A stretch of DNA of 64,000 nucleotides from Caballeronia choica (GTDB lineage Bacteria > Pseudomonadota > Gammaproteobacteria > Burkholderiales > Burkholderiaceae). A model generated the notes under the pieces. That model worked only from the letters and a program-made list of their open reading frames with translations. It made no database searches and was not told where the DNA came from. Within the stretch, counting starts at the first letter, position 1; each line of letters begins with the position of its first letter. Below are positions 42,583-52,398 of this stretch, piece after piece. The position numbers and the translations under genes were made by a program. The DNA lies in contig NZ_FCON02000003.1 of the NCBI RefSeq assembly GCF_001544535.1, forward strand, positions 62,001-126,000. The letters are read 5' to 3'.

Positions 42583-43614
42583 ATGAAATTGATGCAAACC
42601 GCGCTGGCTGGCGTAATCGGCGCACTCGTCGCCGTCTCCGCGCAAGCAGCCGATATTACCGGCGCGGGCAGCACCTTCGCAGCACCGATCTATACGAAGT
42701 GGGCCGACGCCTACCAGAAGACGGGTGGCGGCAAGGTCAACTATCAGGGCATCGGCTCATCGGGCGGCATCAAGCAGATCATCGCGAAGACGGTGGATTT
42801 CGCAGGTTCGGACGCGCCGCTGAAGGACGACGAACTCGCGAAGCAGGGGCTTTTCCAGTTCCCGACGGTGGTCGGCGGCGTCGTGCCGGTGATCAACGTG
42901 CCGGGTGTGAAGGCAGGCGACGTGACGCTGTCGGGCCAGCTGCTCGGCGACATCTATCTCGGCAAGATCAAGAAGTGGAATGATCCGGCGATCGTTGCGC
43001 TCAATCCGAAGGTCAAGCTGCCGGATACCGACATCGCCGTGGTGCGCCGCGCCGATGGTTCGGGCACGAGCTTCATCTGGACGAACTACCTGTCGAAGGT
43101 GAACCCGGAGTGGAAGTCGAAGGTCGGTGAAGGTTCGACCGTCAACTGGCCGACGGGCACGGGCGGCAAGGGCAACGACGGCGTCGCTGCGTTCGTGCAG
43201 CGTCTGCCGGGCGCGATCGGCTATGTGGAGTGGGCGTACGCGAAGCAGAACAAGATGACTTACGTCGACCTGAAAAATGCGGCCGGCACGGTCGTCGAGC
43301 CGAAGACGGAGACGTTCAAGGCCGCGGCTGCCGGCGCCGACTGGTCGAAGTCGTTCTACCAGATCCTGACGAACGAGCCGGGCAAGGACGCATGGCCGGT
43401 CGTCGGCGCGACCTTCGTGGTGCTGCACGCGACGCAAGACAAGGCCCCGCAAGGCGCCGAAACCCTGAAGTTCTTCGACTGGGCGTTCAAGAACGGCAAC
43501 CAGGCGGCTACCGACCTCGACTACATCTCGCTGCCGGATTCGGTTGTCGCGGAAATCCGCACGCAATGGAAGGCGAAGGTGAAGGACGCGTCGGGCAAGG
43601 CAATCGCCCAGTAA
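42583..43614 (+). CDS. pstS: Phosphate-binding periplasmic protein PstS
   Basis: High-affinity phosphate receptor of the Pst ABC importer. ATG at 42583 with GGAGG upstream; 343 residues. The signal peptide (about residues 1-22) ends AVSAQA. The mature protein starts [18 protein letters not shown], with phosphate-contact segments [15 protein letters not shown] and [11 protein letters not shown]. It is first in pstS-pstC-pstA-pstB-phoU-phoB-phoR and is directly controlled by the upstream Pho box. Confidence 0.98.
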   Translation: MKLMQTALAGVIGALVAVSAQAADITGAGSTFAAPIYTKWADAYQKTGGGKVNYQGIGSSGGIKQIIAKTVDFAGSDAPLKDDELAKQGLFQFPTVVGGVVPVINVPGVKAGDVTLSGQLLGDIYLGKIKKWNDPAIVALNPKVKLPDTDIAVVRRADGSGTSFIWTNYLSKVNPEWKSKVGEGSTVNWPTGTGGKGNDGVAAFVQRLPGAIGYVEWAYAKQNKMTYVDLKNAAGTVVEPKTETFKAAAAGADWSKSFYQILTNEPGKDAWPVVGATFVVLHATQDKAPQGAETLKFFDWAFKNGNQAATDLDYISLPDSVVAEIRTQWKAKVKDASGKAIAQ

Positions 43615-43736
43615 GCGAAACAAGGCGCAGTAAGGTGCAGTAACGCAGGTCCGAAACTGTCCTAAGCTGGTGAGGCAGGACAGTAGCGGAAGTTTCGCCG
43701 CGCGGCAGGTGCCGCGCGGCTTGACCCAAGGTTCCC

Positions 43737-44720
43737 ATGTCGGACATCAATCTCGCGTCGGCACCGCCCGCAAGCCGCACACAACGTGCCCCGGGCCGTC
43801 TTGGCGACATCATTTTCGGCGGCGTGACGCGGCTCGCCGCCGTCGTCACGCTGCTGCTGCTTGGCGGCATCATCGTTTCGCTGCTCGTCGCATCGCTGCC
43901 GACGCTCCAGAAATTCGGCTTCAGCTTCCTTTGGCGCAGCGAGTGGGATCCGCCCAGCGATACCTTCGGCGCCCTCGTGCCGATCTACGGCACGATTGCC
44001 ACGTCGCTGATCGCGTTGATCATCGCCGTGCCGGTCAGCTTCGGCATCGCGCTCTTTCTCACCGAGCTTTCTCCGGCGTGGCTGCGCCGGCCGCTCGGCG
44101 TCGCCATCGAACTGCTGGCGGCGATTCCGTCGATCGTCTACGGCATGTGGGGTCTGCTCGTGTTCGCGCCGATCTTCGCGACGTACTTCGAAAAGCCGCT
44201 TGGGCATCTGCTCGGCGATGTCTGGCTGATCGGCCGCTTCTTCCAGGGCCCGCCGATCGGCATCGGCATCCTGTGCGCCGGCGTCATTCTCGCGATCATG
44301 ATCATCCCGTACATCGCGGCCGTGATGCGCGATGTGTTCGAAGTCACGCCGGTGCTGCTGAAGGAATCGGCGTATGGCATCGGCTGCACGACCTGGGAAG
44401 TGATGTGGAAGATCGTGCTGCCGTTCACGCGCACCGGCGTGATCGGCGGCGTGATGCTCGGCCTCGGCCGCGCGCTCGGCGAGACGATGGCGGTGACCTT
44501 CGTGATCGGCAACACGAACCTGCTCGACAACGTGTCGCTTTTTTCGCCGGGCAACAGCATTACCTCCGCGCTCGCCAACGAATTCGCTGAAGCGAGCCCC
44601 GGACTTCACACATCGGCATTGATGGAACTCGGCCTGATCCTCTTCGTGATCACCTTCTTCGTGCTGGCGCTCTCGAAGCTGATGCTGCTGCGCCTCGAAA
44701 AAGGAGAGGGCGCGAAATGA
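43737..44720 (+). CDS. pstC: Phosphate ABC transporter permease PstC
   Basis: Inner-membrane permease, 327 residues, with about six TM helices. The first is [20 protein letters not shown]. The EAA-type coupling loop that contacts PstB lies around [20 protein letters not shown] and the following [11 protein letters not shown]. The 122-bp gap after pstS holds a GC-rich inverted repeat (near 43696-43722) that may lower expression of the distal genes relative to pstS. The stop overlaps pstA as ATGA. Confidence 0.96.
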   Translation: MSDINLASAPPASRTQRAPGRLGDIIFGGVTRLAAVVTLLLLGGIIVSLLVASLPTLQKFGFSFLWRSEWDPPSDTFGALVPIYGTIATSLIALIIAVPVSFGIALFLTELSPAWLRRPLGVAIELLAAIPSIVYGMWGLLVFAPIFATYFEKPLGHLLGDVWLIGRFFQGPPIGIGILCAGVILAIMIIPYIAAVMRDVFEVTPVLLKESAYGIGCTTWEVMWKIVLPFTRTGVIGGVMLGLGRALGETMAVTFVIGNTNLLDNVSLFSPGNSITSALANEFAEASPGLHTSALMELGLILFVITFFVLALSKLMLLRLEKGEGAK

Positions 44721-45598
44721 GCCAGCCTACTTTCATCGAAAACGACGCGACCGAAGCCACGCGCATCATGTTGCAACGCCGCCGGCGCGGCAAGAACGCA
44801 CTCGCGCTTGCCATGTCGCTCGCGGCGATGGCCTTCGGCCTGCTGTGGCTCGTGTGGATTCTCTTCACGACGCTGAAGCTCGGCATCGGCGGACTGTCGA
44901 TCGAACTCTTCACGCAGTCGACGCCGCCGCCCAACACCGACGGCGGCGGTCTCGCGAACGCGATCGTCGGCAGCCTGATGCTGGTGATCCTCGCGACGTT
45001 CATCGGCACCCCGCTCGGCATTCTCGCGGGCGTGTATCTCGCGGAATACGGCCAGAAGCGCTGGCTCGCAAGCGTCACGCGCTTCATCAACGACATCCTG
45101 CTGTCCGCGCCGTCGATCGTGATCGGCCTGTTCGTCTACGCGCTCGTCGTGGCGAAGGTCGGGCGCTTTTCCGGGTGGGCCGGGGTGATCGCACTCGCGC
45201 TGCTGCAGATCCCGATCGTGATCCGCACGACCGAGAACATGTTGAAGCTCGTGCCGAACGCGCTGCGCGAGGCGGCCTTCGCGCTTGGCACGCCGAAGTG
45301 GAAGATGGTGCTGTCGATCACGCTGAAGGCGTCGGTCGGCGGGATCGTGACGGGCGTGCTGCTCGCAGTGGCGCGCATCGCCGGCGAGACCGCACCGCTC
45401 CTCTTCACGGCGCTGTCGAACCAGTTCTTCTCCTGGGACATGAGCCAGCCGGTTGCGAACCTGCCGGTCACGATCTACAAGTTCGCGATGAGCCCGTTCC
45501 CGCAGTGGCAATCACTCGCGTGGGCCGGCGTGTTCCTGATTACGCTCGGCGTGCTGGGTCTGAATATCCTCGCACGCGCGATCCTCTCGAAAAAATAA
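44717..45598 (+). CDS. pstA: Phosphate ABC transporter permease PstA
   Basis: Second permease, 293 residues, which pairs with PstC. The N-terminal helix is [20 protein letters not shown]. The coupling loop lies in [20 protein letters not shown], and [12 protein letters not shown] is conserved in PstA. The ATG lies in the pstC stop overlap, so the two permeases are made in equal amounts. Confidence 0.96.
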   Translation: MSQPTFIENDATEATRIMLQRRRRGKNALALAMSLAAMAFGLLWLVWILFTTLKLGIGGLSIELFTQSTPPPNTDGGGLANAIVGSLMLVILATFIGTPLGILAGVYLAEYGQKRWLASVTRFINDILLSAPSIVIGLFVYALVVAKVGRFSGWAGVIALALLQIPIVIRTTENMLKLVPNALREAAFALGTPKWKMVLSITLKASVGGIVTGVLLAVARIAGETAPLLFTALSNQFFSWDMSQPVANLPVTIYKFAMSPFPQWQSLAWAGVFLITLGVLGLNILARAILSKK

Positions 45599-45612
45599 GG
45601 TGGAGTGATTCC

Positions 45613-46506
45613 ATGAATACGGTCGCAAGTGGTGTCAGCCACCTGAATGCAAACGCAAGCGCGGTCGAGCCCAAGCACGATGCTCCGGTCGAACGCGGCC
45701 CGGTGCCCGGCAGCTTCAAGCCGACGCATGGCGCTGCGCCCGCTGACTCGATGAAGCCGAAGATCGAAGTCAACGATCTCAACTTCTTCTACGGCAAGTA
45801 TCACGCGCTGAAGAACATCAACCTGCGCATTCCCGAGAAAAAAGTGACGGCGTTCATCGGCCCGTCGGGATGCGGCAAGTCCACGCTCCTGCGCACGTTC
45901 AACAAGATGTACGCGCTCTATCCGGAGCAGCGCGCCGAAGGCGAAATCATGATGGACGGCGAGAACCTGCTCGACACGCGCCGCGACATCTCGCTGTTGC
46001 GTGCACGCGTTGGCATGGTGTTCCAGAAGCCGACGCCGTTCCCGATGTCGATCTACGACAACATCGCGTTCGGCGTGAAGATGTTCGAGCAACTGTCGCG
46101 TTCGGAGATGGACGATCGCGTCGAATGGGCGCTCACCAAGGCCGCGCTCTGGAATGAAGTGAAGGACAAGCTGCAGCAGAGCGGCTATGGGTTGTCCGGC
46201 GGACAGCAGCAGCGTCTGTGCATCGCGCGCGGCATCGCGATCCGGCCCGAAGTGCTGCTGCTCGACGAACCGTGCTCGGCGCTCGATCCGATTTCCACTG
46301 GCCGGATCGAAGAACTCATCGCCGAATTGAAGAACGACTATACGGTCGTGATCGTCACGCACAACATGCAGCAGGCGGCGCGTTGTTCGGACTACACTGC
46401 CTATATGTACCTCGGCGAGCTGATCGAATTCGGCGATACCGAAAAGATCTTCATCAAGCCCGCCCGCAAGGAAACGGAAGACTACATCACCGGTCGGTTC
46501 GGCTAA
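45613..46506 (+). CDS. pstB: Phosphate ABC transporter ATPase PstB
   Basis: ATPase of the phosphate importer. ATG at 45613, with GGTGGAG upstream, gives 297 residues, about 40 more than E. coli PstB. The extra N-terminal stretch is Ala/Pro/Asn-rich, and the conserved core begins near residue 47 at [20 protein letters not shown]. Walker A is GPSGCGKST, the signature [14 protein letters not shown], Walker [14 protein letters not shown], and the H-loop [11 protein letters not shown] later start at that Met would give the usual length but lacks a better Shine-Dalgarno. Confidence 0.97.
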   Translation: MNTVASGVSHLNANASAVEPKHDAPVERGPVPGSFKPTHGAAPADSMKPKIEVNDLNFFYGKYHALKNINLRIPEKKVTAFIGPSGCGKSTLLRTFNKMYALYPEQRAEGEIMMDGENLLDTRRDISLLRARVGMVFQKPTPFPMSIYDNIAFGVKMFEQLSRSEMDDRVEWALTKAALWNEVKDKLQQSGYGLSGGQQQRLCIARGIAIRPEVLLLDEPCSALDPISTGRIEELIAELKNDYTVVIVTHNMQQAARCSDYTAYMYLGELIEFGDTEKIFIKPARKETEDYITGRFG

Positions 46507-46542
46507 GCCTCCGGTGGGAGAAAGGGACTCAAGGAGCAATAC

Positions 46543-47247
46543 ATGTCCGATAAACATCTGTCGAGCCAGTTCGACGCCGATCTCAACGCGGTGTCGTCGA
46601 AAGTGCTGGAAATGGGCGGGCTCGTCGAGTCGCAGATCATCAACGCGATGCAGGCGCTCAACACGTTCGACATCGCCATCGCCGACCAGGTGATCGCGGC
46701 CGAAACGCGTTTGAACACGATGGAAGTCGAGATCGACGAGGAGTGCAGCAACATCATCGCGCGCCGCCAGCCGGCCGCGCGCGACCTGCGCCTCCTGATG
46801 GCGATCTCGAAGACGATCACGAACCTCGAACGTGCCGGCGACGAAGCCGAGAAGATCGCAAAGCGCGTGAAGCGCATCAACGAAGATGGCGCGGGTCGCA
46901 CGGTGAACATCGCCGAGATCAAGGTCTCGGGCGAGATGGCGGTAACGATCCTGCGCCGTGCGCTCGATGCGTTCGCGCGCCTCGACACGGTCGCGGCCGC
47001 GCAGATCGTGCGCGACGACAAGGCCATCGACGAGGAATTCCGCGCGTTCGTGAGGAAGCTCATCACGTACATGATGGAAGACCCGCGCACGATCACGGCG
47101 GGTCTCGACTATCTGTTCATCGCTAAGGCGGTCGAGCGGATCGGCGACCATGCGAAGAACATCGCCGAGTTCATCATCTACATCGTCAAGGGCACGGATG
47201 TGCGGCACGTACCGCGCGACCAGCTCGAACGCGAAGCGCTCAGTTAA
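46543..47247 (+). CDS. phoU: Phosphate signalling regulator PhoU
   Basis: 234 residues, all helical, two PhoU repeats. Metal-cluster motifs E/DxxxD are seen in LERAGDEAEKIAKR and KAVERIGDHAKNIAEFI. PhoU links PstB to PhoR so that the kinase is held off when phosphate is plentiful. ATG at 46543 has AAGGAG eight bases ahead. It lies between pstB and phoB as in many betaproteobacteria. Confidence 0.97.
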   Translation: MSDKHLSSQFDADLNAVSSKVLEMGGLVESQIINAMQALNTFDIAIADQVIAAETRLNTMEVEIDEECSNIIARRQPAARDLRLLMAISKTITNLERAGDEAEKIAKRVKRINEDGAGRTVNIAEIKVSGEMAVTILRRALDAFARLDTVAAAQIVRDDKAIDEEFRAFVRKLITYMMEDPRTITAGLDYLFIAKAVERIGDHAKNIAEFIIYIVKGTDVRHVPRDQLEREALS

Positions 47248-47281
47248 TCTTACTTCTCGCAAAAAGGTCACAGAGGTGCCG

Positions 47282-47983
47282 ATGCCCAGCAGTATTCTCG
47301 TCATCGAGGACGAACCCGCGATTTCCGAGCTGATCTCGGTGAATCTGCAACACGCGGGACACTGCCCGATCCGCGCATACAACGCGGAGCAGGCGCAGAA
47401 CCTGATCAGCGACGTCCTGCCCGATCTCGTGCTGCTCGACTGGATGCTGCCGGGCAAGTCCGGCATCACGTTTGCGCGTGAACTGCGCAACAACGAACGC
47501 ACGAAGCACATTCCGATCATCATGCTGACCGCGCGCGGCGACGAGCAGGACAAGGTGCTCGGCCTCGAGATCGGCGCCGACGACTACGTCACCAAGCCGT
47601 TCTCGCCGAAGGAGCTGATGGCGCGCATCAAGGCGGTACTGCGCCGGCGCGCGCCGCAGTTGACCGAGGACGTGGTCGCGATCAACGGCCTGAGACTCGA
47701 TCCGGCGACGCATCGCGTGGCCGCGAGCCACTCGGGCAACGACATCAAACTCGACCTCGGCCCGACCGAGTTCCGGCTGCTGCACTTTTTCATGACGCAT
47801 CCGGAGCGCGTGCACAGCCGCACGCAATTGCTCGACCAGGTGTGGGGCGATCATGTGTTCGTGGAAGAGCGGACCGTCGACGTGCATATCAAGCGCCTGC
47901 GTGCCGCACTCAAGCCAGCGGGGTGCGATGCTATGATCGAAACGGTGCGCGGCAGCGGCTACCGGCTTGCCCGAAGCGCCTGA
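47282..47983 (+). CDS. phoB: Phosphate regulon response regulator PhoB
   Basis: 233 residues, OmpR/PhoB class. The receiver domain starts SILVIEDEPAISELI. The phospho-acceptor Asp is in LVLLDWMLPGKSG, the conserved Thr in MLTARG, and the Lys in YVTKPFSPKEL. The winged-helix DNA-binding domain ends VRGSGYRLARS. ATG at 47282 with AGAGGTG ahead. It would bind the TGTCAC repeats upstream of pstS, 5 kb away, and so autoregulate the operon. Confidence 0.97.
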   Translation: MPSSILVIEDEPAISELISVNLQHAGHCPIRAYNAEQAQNLISDVLPDLVLLDWMLPGKSGITFARELRNNERTKHIPIIMLTARGDEQDKVLGLEIGADDYVTKPFSPKELMARIKAVLRRRAPQLTEDVVAINGLRLDPATHRVAASHSGNDIKLDLGPTEFRLLHFFMTHPERVHSRTQLLDQVWGDHVFVEERTVDVHIKRLRAALKPAGCDAMIETVRGSGYRLARSA

Positions 47984-48018
47984 ACCACAGACGTCCCCAC
48001 TCTTCGAGCCGTCGGCAA

Positions 48019-49332
48019 ATGAACATCATCTGGACGCGGTCGCTCGTGTCCCTCGCGCTGCTTGCAGCGCTGAGCGCGCTGGTTGGCGCGTTCTTCGGCG
48101 TGCGCGTGGCGCTTGCGTTCGCGGTGGTGATGCTCGTCGTGCAGAACTTCTTCAGTATCTTTCACACGCAGCGCCTGTGGCGTCTGCTCGATGCGCCCGT
48201 CTACGGCGAAGTCCCGAGCGCGCTCGGCGTCTGGGGCGAAATCTATTACCGGCTGCATAAGCTCGCGAAGCGCTGGCACGCCCAGGTGCGTCAGGTCGAG
48301 CAGCAGCATTCGCGCTTCATCCAGGCGATCCAGGCGTCGCCGAACGGCGTCGCGATGCTCGACGACCGCGATCAGATCGAATGGTGCAACGCGATCGCCG
48401 AGACGCATTTCGGGCTTGATGCGAAACGTGATTTGCGCCAACACGTCACGCATCTCGTGCGTCAGCCGGAGTTCGTACGCTACCTGAACTCGCACCATTA
48501 CGAAGAGATGCTGGTGATGCGCGCGATGGGCGCGAACCGGCGGCATACGTTGTCGGTGCAGGTGTTTCCTTACGGCGAGAACCGCAAGCTGATCCTCACG
48601 CAGGACATCACCGAGCTCGAACGTACCGATTCGATGCGACGCGATTTCGTCGCCAACGTGTCGCACGAACTGAAGACGCCGCTCACGGTGCTCTCGGGTT
48701 TCCTCGAAACGATGCGCGAGTTGCCGCTCGACGAGGCCGACCGCGCGCGCTATCTGGAGATGATGGAGCAGCAGGCATCGCGGATGCAGAACATCGTGCG
48801 CGACCTGCTGGTGCTGGCGAATCTCGAAGGCGACATGCGTCCGCCGGGCGACGACCTGCTCGACATGCGCGCGGTCCTGCGTCATCTCGAGGACGATGCC
48901 GCGAGCATTTCGGGCGGCCGGCACCGGATCACGTTTCATACCGACGAAGCGTTGACGGTGGCGGGCGCGGAGACGGAGATCGTGAGCGCGCTTGGCAACC
49001 TGGTGATGAACGCGATCCGCTACACGCCGGATGGCGGCATGATCGAGGTCACTTGGCAGCGCGTGCAGGATCGCGCGGTGTTTTCGGTGCGTGACAGCGG
49101 GTTGGGTATTCCGGCGGAACAGATTCCGCGCTTGACGGAGCGTTTCTATCGCGTGGATCGCAGCCGTTCGCGGGATACGGGTGGAACGGGCCTGGGGCTC
49201 GCCATCGTGAAGCATGTACTGCAACGGCATCACGCGGAGCTCGATGTGAAGAGCGAAGAGGGGCGCGGGAGTACGTTTAGCGTAAAGTTCCCGGTGACGC
49301 GGACGGCGTTGAGGAAATCGGTTCTGGTTTGA
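48019..49332 (+). CDS. phoR: Phosphate regulon sensor histidine kinase PhoR
   Basis: 437 residues. Two closely spaced TM helices lie in the first 50 residues with almost no periplasmic loop, as expected for PhoR. A PAS domain (about residues 95-195) is followed by the H-box FVANVSHELKTPLTVLSGF, N-box NLVMNAIRYTPDGG, and G-boxes DSGLGIP and GGTGLGLAIV. The H-box includes the HELKTP motif with the Thr/Pro needed for phosphatase activity. The stop codon is followed after three bases by the large inverted-repeat element. Confidence 0.97.
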   Translation: MNIIWTRSLVSLALLAALSALVGAFFGVRVALAFAVVMLVVQNFFSIFHTQRLWRLLDAPVYGEVPSALGVWGEIYYRLHKLAKRWHAQVRQVEQQHSRFIQAIQASPNGVAMLDDRDQIEWCNAIAETHFGLDAKRDLRQHVTHLVRQPEFVRYLNSHHYEEMLVMRAMGANRRHTLSVQVFPYGENRKLILTQDITELERTDSMRRDFVANVSHELKTPLTVLSGFLETMRELPLDEADRARYLEMMEQQASRMQNIVRDLLVLANLEGDMRPPGDDLLDMRAVLRHLEDDAASISGGRHRITFHTDEALTVAGAETEIVSALGNLVMNAIRYTPDGGMIEVTWQRVQDRAVFSVRDSGLGIPAEQIPRLTERFYRVDRSRSRDTGGTGLGLAIVKHVLQRHHAELDVKSEEGRGSTFSVKFPVTRTALRKSVLV

Positions 49333-49335
49333 TTT

Positions 49336-50102
49336 CGCTGGCGCTTGGGGTGGGGGTGGGGTTGGGTTACACCGTTTGATGCGCTTGGGCTTCGATGGAA
49401 CTTGTATTGTTTTTGGTTTATTTGCTCTGCCCCTGTCCGGGGCGGGACTCACTTTCTTTGCTGCTGCAAAGAAAGTAAGCAAAGAAAGCAGCTTCCCACC
49501 GCCAATGCTTGCCATGTGCCTCCAGACCGCTCCCTCGAAGTGGTCCAACCGGGGGAGTGTCGTTAGCGGGGTTTTGGCGTTGTTGGCATGTAGAAGAGGT
49601 ACGGGCATCGCACCGCTATACGAAGTGGAACAGCAGTCATTCATCCGTCCTGGCACTTCGTGCCCGACGAAAGGTCTGCCAAGGGGGGCGAACTAGGGCA
49701 TGCAGCAAGCAGAAGCGTAGCGAGTGAGAGTGAATGGAGATTGGTTTTCGGCTTTGCCTGACGGGTGAGCGCGTAGCGCGAGGCCGGATGTATGACTGCT
49801 GGTCCACTCCGTATAGCGGTGCGATGCTCGTGCCTCTTCTACATGCCAACAACGCTAAAACCCCGCTAACGACACTCCCCCGGTTGGACCACTCCGAGGC
49901 AGCGGTCTGGCGGCGCCTGGCAAGGATTGGCGGTGGAAAGCTGCTTTCTTTGCTTACTTTCTTTGCAGCAGCAAAGAAAGTGAGTCCCGCCCCGGACAGG
50001 GGCAGAGCAAATAAACCACAAACAAAACAAGTTCCATAGAAGCACAAGCGCATCAAACGGTGTAACCCAACCCCAAAACCAACCCCACCCCAAGCGCCAG
50101 CG
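49336..50102. repeat. Large imperfect inverted repeat between phoR and ppk
   Basis: Arm 1 (49336-49647) and arm 2 (49785-50102) are reverse complements of each other over about 310 bp with scattered mismatches. The centre (49648-49784) is unrelated. Each arm carries a perfect internal palindrome (CTTTCTTTGCTGCTGCAAAGAAAG) and a conserved CTCTGCCCCTGTCCGGGGCG segment. Frames on both strands encode similar-looking peptides only because the arms match, and no Shine-Dalgarno supports them. There is no transposase. The element exactly fills the gap between the two converging genes. Confidence 0.9.
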
Positions 50103-50113
50103 ACCCCCACCCC

Positions 50114-52177
50114 CTATGAGCAAAACTTCGCCAGCAACCCCAACTGCGCATTGCGCATCGACTTCCCCGGCCGACGCCGCCGGTAGTGCCCATCACTCTG
50201 CATGAGCCACGCCGCCTGGTTGTCGCCAAGAAACACCGACAAACCCTCCGCGATCACGCGCCGCTTCAACCGCCGGTCGCGAATCGGAAACGCCACCTCG
50301 ACACGGCGGAAGAAGTTGCGGTCCATCCAGTCGGCGCTGGACAAATAAACGTTCTCCTGTCCATTCGCATAAAAATAGAAGATGCGATGATGTTCGAGAA
50401 AACGCCCGACGATCGATCGCACCGTAATGTTCTCCGACAAATCCTCGACCCCCGGCTTCAGCGAACAGACGCCCCGCACGAGCAGATCGATCTTCACACC
50501 GGCCTGCGATGCCTCATAAAGCGCGGCAATCACCGAAGGCTCCAGAAGCGCGTTCATCTTCGCGACGATGCGCGCGCGCCTCCCGGCGCGCGCGTGATCG
50601 GCTTCGGTGCGGATCGCGTCGAGCAGCTTCGCGTGCAGCGTGAACGGCGACTGCCAGATCTGATGCAGAGGAATCTCGCCGCCGATCCCCGTCAGTTGCT
50701 GGAACACGTGGTGCACGTCTTCGCAAAGCTCCTGGTCGGAGGTCATCATGCCGAAATCGGTATAAAGACGCGCCGTCCGCGGATGGTAGTTGCCCGTGCC
50801 GAGATGCACGTAGCGCTTGAGCATCATCTTGCCGCCCTGCGATACGCGCCGCACGATCAACATCATCTTCGCGTGGCACTTGTGGCCGACCACGCCGTAT
50901 ACGACATGCGCGCCCACCGCTTCGAGCTGCGAGGCCCAGTTGATGTTCGTCTCCTCGTCGAAGCGCGCGAGCAGTTCCACGACCACCGTCACTTCCTTGC
51001 CGTTGCGCGCGGCCTGCATCAGCGCGTCCATCAGCGGCGAATCGGTGCCGGTGCGATAGATGGTCTGCTTGATCGCGACGACCTGCGGGTCCTTCGCGGC
51101 CTGCAGGAGCAGTTCGAGCACCGGCTGGAAGCTCTCGTACGGATGATGCAGCAGGATGTCGCCCTGATCGATGGCATCGAAGAGATTCGCCGCATTCGCG
51201 ATGCTCTTCGGCACCGACGGAATGTGCGGCACGAACTTGAGATCCGGCCGGTCGACCATCTCGGGCAACTGCATCAGCCGCACGAGATTGACCGGCCCGT
51301 TCACGCGATAGCAGTCGCGCTCGTTCAACTGGCTTTCATCGAGCAGGCGCCGGATCATGTGCGGCGGCGTCTCCGCCGATACTTCGAGCCGCACCGCATT
51401 GCCGAGATGCCGCGCCGGCAATTCGCCCTGCAGCGCGACGCGCAGGTTGGTGATTTCGTCTTCGTCGACGAAGAGTTCGCTGTTGCGCGTGATGCGAAAC
51501 TGGTTGCAGCTTCGCACGTTCAGGTGCGGAAACAGCTCGTTGACGAAATGCTGCATCAGCGAGCTGAGCAGCACGAAGCCGTGCGGATACCCCGAGAGCG
51601 CTTCCGGCATGCGCACGAGGCGCGGCAGCGCGCGCGGCGCCTGCACGATGCCCATCACCGCCTGACGTCCGAAAGCGTCCTTGCCCTCCAGTTCGACCAC
51701 GAAGTTCAGGCTCTTGTTGAGCACGCGCGGAAACGGATGCGCGGGGTCGAGGCCGATCGGCGTGAGGACGGGCAACAGCTCGTTCTGGAAGTATTCGCGC
51801 GCCCACGCGGTTTGCTGGGCGCTCCATGCCTCGACGCCATGAAAGAAGATGCCTTCGCTTTCGAGCGCGGGCAAGACGGTCTCATGCAGCATCGCGTATT
51901 GCTGGCGCACGAGCCGGTGCGTGCGCTCGACGACGAGGTCGTACACGTGCTGCAACGACATGCCGTCGGGCGAGAGCGACCCGGGGTTGTCGCGCATCTG
52001 TTCCTGCAGGCCCGCCATGCGGACCTCGAAGAATTCGTCGAGATTGCTGCTGGTGATGCAGATGAAGCGGAGTCGTTCGAGAAGCGGTACGGCGGTGTCG
52101 GCGGCTTGCGCGAGCACGCGTTCGTTGAATCCCAGAATGCCCAGTTCGCGGTTGAAAAGCGGGTAGCGTGTGGACAT
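50114..52177 (-). CDS. ppk1: Polyphosphate kinase 1
   Basis: Makes long-chain polyphosphate from ATP. The minus-strand ATG at 52177 gives 687 residues, the normal Ppk1 size. The N-terminal domain begins YPLFNRELGILGFNERVLA. The active-site His regions of the PLD-like domains are VGHKCHAKMMLIVRR and RFLEHHRIFYFYANG; ILLHHPYESF and KQTIYRTGTDSP are further signatures. It is divergent from ppx with a palindromic site between, and next to the phosphate regulon. Confidence 0.97.
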   Translation of the reverse strand: MSTRYPLFNRELGILGFNERVLAQAADTAVPLLERLRFICITSSNLDEFFEVRMAGLQEQMRDNPGSLSPDGMSLQHVYDLVVERTHRLVRQQYAMLHETVLPALESEGIFFHGVEAWSAQQTAWAREYFQNELLPVLTPIGLDPAHPFPRVLNKSLNFVVELEGKDAFGRQAVMGIVQAPRALPRLVRMPEALSGYPHGFVLLSSLMQHFVNELFPHLNVRSCNQFRITRNSELFVDEDEITNLRVALQGELPARHLGNAVRLEVSAETPPHMIRRLLDESQLNERDCYRVNGPVNLVRLMQLPEMVDRPDLKFVPHIPSVPKSIANAANLFDAIDQGDILLHHPYESFQPVLELLLQAAKDPQVVAIKQTIYRTGTDSPLMDALMQAARNGKEVTVVVELLARFDEETNINWASQLEAVGAHVVYGVVGHKCHAKMMLIVRRVSQGGKMMLKRYVHLGTGNYHPRTARLYTDFGMMTSDQELCEDVHHVFQQLTGIGGEIPLHQIWQSPFTLHAKLLDAIRTEADHARAGRRARIVAKMNALLEPSVIAALYEASQAGVKIDLLVRGVCSLKPGVEDLSENITVRSIVGRFLEHHRIFYFYANGQENVYLSSADWMDRNFFRRVEVAFPIRDRRLKRRVIAEGLSVFLGDNQAAWLMQSDGHYRRRRPGKSMRNAQLGLLAKFCS

Positions 52178-52251
52178 CGGTGAGGAGAAGAGGGGGTCGA
52201 TGGACAGGACGAAAGGACGTTCGGAAGGTCTCACAGTAAGATTAAGTTTTC

Positions 52252-52270
52252 GTGACACTGCAAGTGTCAC
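52252..52270. promoter_or_regulatory. Perfect palindrome in the ppk/ppx intergenic region
   Basis: GTGACACT-GCA-AGTGTCAC, a symmetric 8-3-8 site. It contains TGTCAC on both strands, similar to half a Pho box. It lies about 75 bp before ppk and 130 bp before ppx, near a possible minus-strand -10 (TAATCT, about 52239-52244). It is a likely operator; whether PhoB or another regulator binds is not known. Confidence 0.5.
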
Positions 52271-52398
52271 AAATTCTACGCGGATTGGGAATAGCGTCGC
52301 GTGAGGCGCGCCCGTCATCGTCCGCCGACTTCCGACACGCTTGGATTAGAATTGGTGCGCCGCCGCGAAGCGCCCCTTCACATGAATCTGGACATTCG

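Noticed and set aside
49345-50123. Short frames in the inverted repeat whose peptides resemble each other on both strands
   Set aside because: The likeness comes from the inverted arms. There is no Shine-Dalgarno and the peptides are Cys/Trp-rich and implausible.
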